DNA from: Gnomoniopsis sp. IMI 355080 | Lineage: Eukaryota > Ascomycota > Sordariomycetes > Diaporthales > Gnomoniaceae | Length of the DNA stretch: 64,000 nt | Assembly: GCA_027946555.1 (NCBI GenBank) | Contig: JAPEVC010000070.1 | Span: forward strand, 62,001-126,000 | Reading direction: 5' to 3' | Shown here: piece after piece, positions 61,919-64,000 of the stretch | How the letters are laid out: each line of letters opens with the position of its first letter | How positions within the stretch are numbered: position 1 is the first letter of the stretch | Position numbers and translations under genes: made by a program | The notes under the pieces: model-generated | What the model saw: only the letters and a program-made list of their open reading frames with translations | Told to the model about the DNA's origin: nothing | Databases searched by the model: none

Positions 61919-63611
61919 TCACGCTAGAGAGACGTAATCTTTCGCGCTGTGATGCCCAGGACAATTAAGACCTTCACCAAGGGTCTGCAAAGTCCTCTGC
62001 GAGCTTTTAGAACTGACCGAACCCTCAATTTTCCTTTGGTGATTGCTTATGCTCGACTCGGCATTCTGGTTCGAATAATTTGCATACAACGTCTCCTGAT
62101 CTAGATCCACGTTTTGGCACAGAGGGTCCTGATCCATTTCCATAAGCTCCAGAGTCTTCCGAGACATAGGACGTGGGCCGCTACGGTGAAGACAGCCAGG
62201 GCAAAGGTTCCAGGTCGGATCGCGTCTCCTAAGATACCTCAGGGTTACCCAATTCAAGAGATTCCAAAAGACGGAGAGCAGCACAATGTCCGCGACGACA
62301 ACCGAGATAATGAGCGATCCCATGTCTTTCTTTCGCGGTACGGAGCAAATGTACTGAATTTCGAACTGTGCCGGGCTTCCTGCCAGGTCTGACGAGCCAA
62401 GGATGGGATTGGGCACGATTGTGGCATTTCCAACGGCAGTATTGATCATTGTCGTCAGGTATTTGGTGGCATTTTCGTTGGCGAATGCATTGCTTCGGTC
62501 GAAGTTCAAGTCCCACATGACAGCCGAGTAATATGACTTGGCAAATGCATCCAGGAGGCCCGAAATCTGCAGAGGATAGCCCTGTGCCAAAGGAAATGGC
62601 TCGTCTGTTGAGTTATCCGGAGATGTGACGAGGTCGGCGCTCTGGCCGGGACTCGAAATCGTGGCAGAGAAAAAGTCCTCTGCCATAATGTCCACGGATC
62701 TTTCAGATGTTTGGAGTGCTATTCAAGGTGAAAAGTCAGCCAGAGAAAGCGAGAAGATCGCCCAGTCCACGCACCCAGAACGGTTCCAGTATAGTCACTT
62801 GTGCTGTTCATTGCGTGAACCGCATCTATTAATGCATCATAGCTGGATTTCCTGTGCCAAAGGGCAGTCAGTTGACGTCCTGTGCTTCTCTTTGTCGGTG
62901 TTTCAGTTGAGCTCACATGAAATCGTAAACCGACCACTGGCTTAGGCTTGAACGCTGCGCAAAGAGAAATTCGGTGCCACTGAAGGACTGTTCGACAGTT
63001 ATATTTATGCGTTGTGCTGCATCGAAATAACAGTACACCGGTCCGGTCTAGAAACTGTCAGTTCAAATCCAGCACCCGTTGGAAAAAGGAAGAATTGCAC
63101 AACTTGCCTCTATCATGATTGTGGCAGAACTAGGCTGTTCTTGAGAAGTGAAGACCACCATCATGTCGCTCATTGTGCAGTCTCGGAGTGTGTTGTTCAG
63201 ATACGTCGTAATTCCCATTGTTTTCGAAGTGAGACCAGGGTAGACAGCGTCTTCACCTGGCGGTAAAGTTGTATTCATGTTGGTCACTGTATAGCTACCG
63301 GCCTCTTGGTTCGAAGTGTAGTAGAAGCTCCCTATAGAAATCCCTGGAGACTGACATGACGATTGGGCCGTGCTAATCCATGACCACGGCGGGTAAGCAT
63401 ACCAATGATGCTCGCCCAGAGTCGAGTTAGGAGACGTTGTATAAACGATACTCTGCACATATCCATCGGCTGCGATATTGATAAAGCTGAATAGTACCAC
63501 GGCAAGGATGCTTGCCACTGCGGCCACAGGTGTAAACCACCGGAAAGGATATGGGCGCTCAAGAGCGTATCGAAACCTGGACTCATGATTCGGCAACATC
63601 TTAGATGACAA
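61919..63611 (-). CDS. Uncharacterised fungal membrane protein with two helices
   Basis: The spliced model has four exons (63611-63108, 63047-62917, 62851-62775, 62718-61919) and 503 residues. The N-terminal block RYALERPYPFRWFTPVAAV leads into a helix (about 30-55). A large, probably extracytoplasmic domain with many N-x-S/T sites follows, then a second helix (SLIISVVVADIVLLSVFWNLL) and a cytosolic tail with a CPGCLHR motif. I recognise the YALERPYPxRWFTP start and the second-helix region from a large lineage-specific family of Pezizomycotina membrane proteins without known function. The first intron is GC-AG (GCAAGT, CTGAC branch, CTAG); the others are GT-AG. Splices restore WSVYDFMKSSYDAL and TVLALQTSERSVDIM. 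The tail end is less certain than the rest. Confidence 0.8.
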
Positions 63612-64000
63612 AGCGTCTGATGAGCAGGCCTTTTGTCATCTGTGATGTGGGCAACACTTTAACTGCCTAGGTGGGTAGATATGGTGATAACTCTGTATCT
63701 GGAGAAAACGGACGACGTAGCATATAGAAAGTTGGGTGACAATAGAACGTCTGATGTTGTGCATCCGTCCGGATATCTGGAAAAGATTCTCCAACAACTT
63801 TTCTTTGTTAATGACTGTGACTGAGGCTCTGATATGAACAAGTGTGGCTTTCTCTGAGCGCTGCATTCTGAGGCAGAGGTGGGAGCTATCAAAAGCAAAT
63901 AAGGCGCACAGCATTTTCAGCAGAGCCGCCATCTTCCAAGATTGGGAAGCTCTGGATGATACGGATAATTGTGTTACCACATGTTCCACTGTTTTTTTAT
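63612..64000. other. Right-edge flank
   Basis: This is the upstream flank of the membrane protein gene. The minus-strand open frame 63636-63989 has no recognisable domain and reaches almost to the window edge; it cannot be judged here. Confidence 0.4.

Noticed and set aside
63636..63989. Minus-strand open frame at the right edge
   Set aside because: No domain; cannot be tied to the adjacent membrane protein, whose start at 63611 fits its family.

Overview
The window is nuclear DNA of a filamentous ascomycete (Pezizomycotina, probably Sordariomycetes; the class is an inference). The reasons are short GT-AG introns of about 50-140 bp with CTAAC/CTGAC branch sites 10-25 bp before the acceptor, Zn2Cys6 and hybrid-kinase genes of fungal type, a fungal isocyanide synthase, intron-bearing tRNAs, and typical fungal housekeeping proteins (SNU114, CIA2, ADE6, KAP120, WSS1). 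I rebuilt gene models by joining exons at splice sites. Every spliced model keeps an open frame and has a length divisible by three.

Layout. Positions 1-1760 hold the 3' half of the U5 snRNP GTPase gene SNU114 (+). After a gene-poor stretch comes CIA2 (6532-7212, -), then 8.8 kb without a convincing gene, upstream of an eight-exon Zn2Cys6 transcription factor resembling the cellulose regulator CLR-1 (15998-19208, +). A tRNA-Ile(AAT) with a 25-bp intron lies at 21641-21739. Two minus-strand genes follow: a predicted mitochondrial two-helix membrane protein (22785-23753) and a DsbA-like thioredoxin-fold protein with an upstream exon for a likely mitochondrial presequence (24053-24916). ADE6, the FGAM synthase of purine synthesis, is at 25659-30065 (+).

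The most interesting part is 31141-37235. An isocyanide synthase fused to a TauD-type Fe(II)/2-oxoglutarate dioxygenase (-) lies head to head with a class A FAD monooxygenase (+). Together they form a two-gene candidate isonitrile-type secondary metabolite locus between the housekeeping genes ADE6 and KAP120 (37875-41056, +).

The right part carries a secreted pepsin-type aspartic protease (41810-43456, -), a WSS1-like DNA-protein crosslink protease (46282-47780, +), a 1441-residue PAS hybrid histidine kinase with a 40-bp microexon for its H-box (50263-54964, +), a DUF5519 protein (56171-57022, +), a tRNA-Leu(AAG) with a 16-bp intron (57468-57564), a second FAD monooxygenase (57709-59059, -), a probable membrane-protein relic near 59757-60258 (-), and a 503-residue two-helix membrane protein with a GC-AG intron (61919-63611, -). 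Gene density is low, about 15 protein genes in 64 kb. Intergenic DNA holds a recurrent palindromic motif, TACCTAGGTA or TAGGTACCTA. No transposon, rRNA or CRISPR array was recognised.
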